Origin: Myxococcota bacterium
GTDB lineage: Bacteria; Myxococcota; Polyangia; GCA-2747355; JAKLHH01
Reading direction: 5' to 3'
DNA length: 7,449 nucleotides
Assembly (NCBI GenBank): GCA_022710245.1
Contig: JAKLHH010000347.1
Coordinates: 1 to 7,449, forward strand
A program made the translations under genes and the position numbers. Of this stretch, positions 6,149 through 7,449 are shown in pieces. Under the pieces are notes generated by a model. The model worked only from the letters and a program-made list of their open reading frames with translations. It made no database searches and was not told the DNA's origin. The stretch's first letter is position 1; each line of letters starts with the position of its first letter.

Positions 6149-7449
<1,301 letters not shown>

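Overview
The window is about 75% GC by eye, with codons that almost always end in G or C. Six genes lie on the + strand, packed head to tail. The mix of genes (signal-peptide TPR proteins, a TPR/beta-barrel outer-membrane candidate, a histidine kinase beside an NtrC-type sigma54 activator) and the base composition suggest a Gram-negative bacterium, most likely of the Myxococcota/deltaproteobacterial type. The taxonomy is inferred from style only; no marker gene is present.

Left block (2-3836 plus 3848-4537): four genes that look like one operon. They are (i) the C-terminal end of a fold-type III PLP-dependent amino-acid decarboxylase; (ii) a 737-residue protein that fuses a urea-transporter (UT/SLC14-like) membrane domain to an M23 (LytM-type) metallopeptidase domain and an unassigned C-terminal region; (iii) a signal-peptide protein with three TPR units followed by a beta-strand-rich, probable outer-membrane barrel; (iv) a secreted, all-TPR protein whose first repeats align without gaps to those of (iii). 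Genes i/ii overlap by 13 bp, ii/iii by 1 bp (TGATG), and iii/iv are 11 bp apart. Each junction has a strong GGAGG-type ribosome binding site, so the four products are probably made together. They point to an envelope-associated module linking amine or urea chemistry to a cell-wall-type peptidase and an outer-membrane/periplasmic scaffold. Its function is not known from the sequence.

Spacer (4538-4661): 124 bp without a gene. It holds GC-rich palindromes and, at its right end, a good extended -10 promoter element so close to the next ATG that the transcript would be leaderless or nearly so.

Right block (4662-7449): a two-component system. A membrane histidine kinase without an evident HAMP domain carries an 80-residue, roughly half-proline stretch in its periplasmic sensor region. 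It is followed 2 bp later by an NtrC-family response regulator (receiver, sigma54 AAA+ domain with intact GAFTGA, start of a Fis-type HTH), which is cut by the window end. Whether this pair controls the left block cannot be told here: the promoter of the left operon lies upstream of the window, and I saw no convincing -24/-12 site inside it.

There are no RNA genes, insertion sequences, CRISPR arrays or phage features that I can support.
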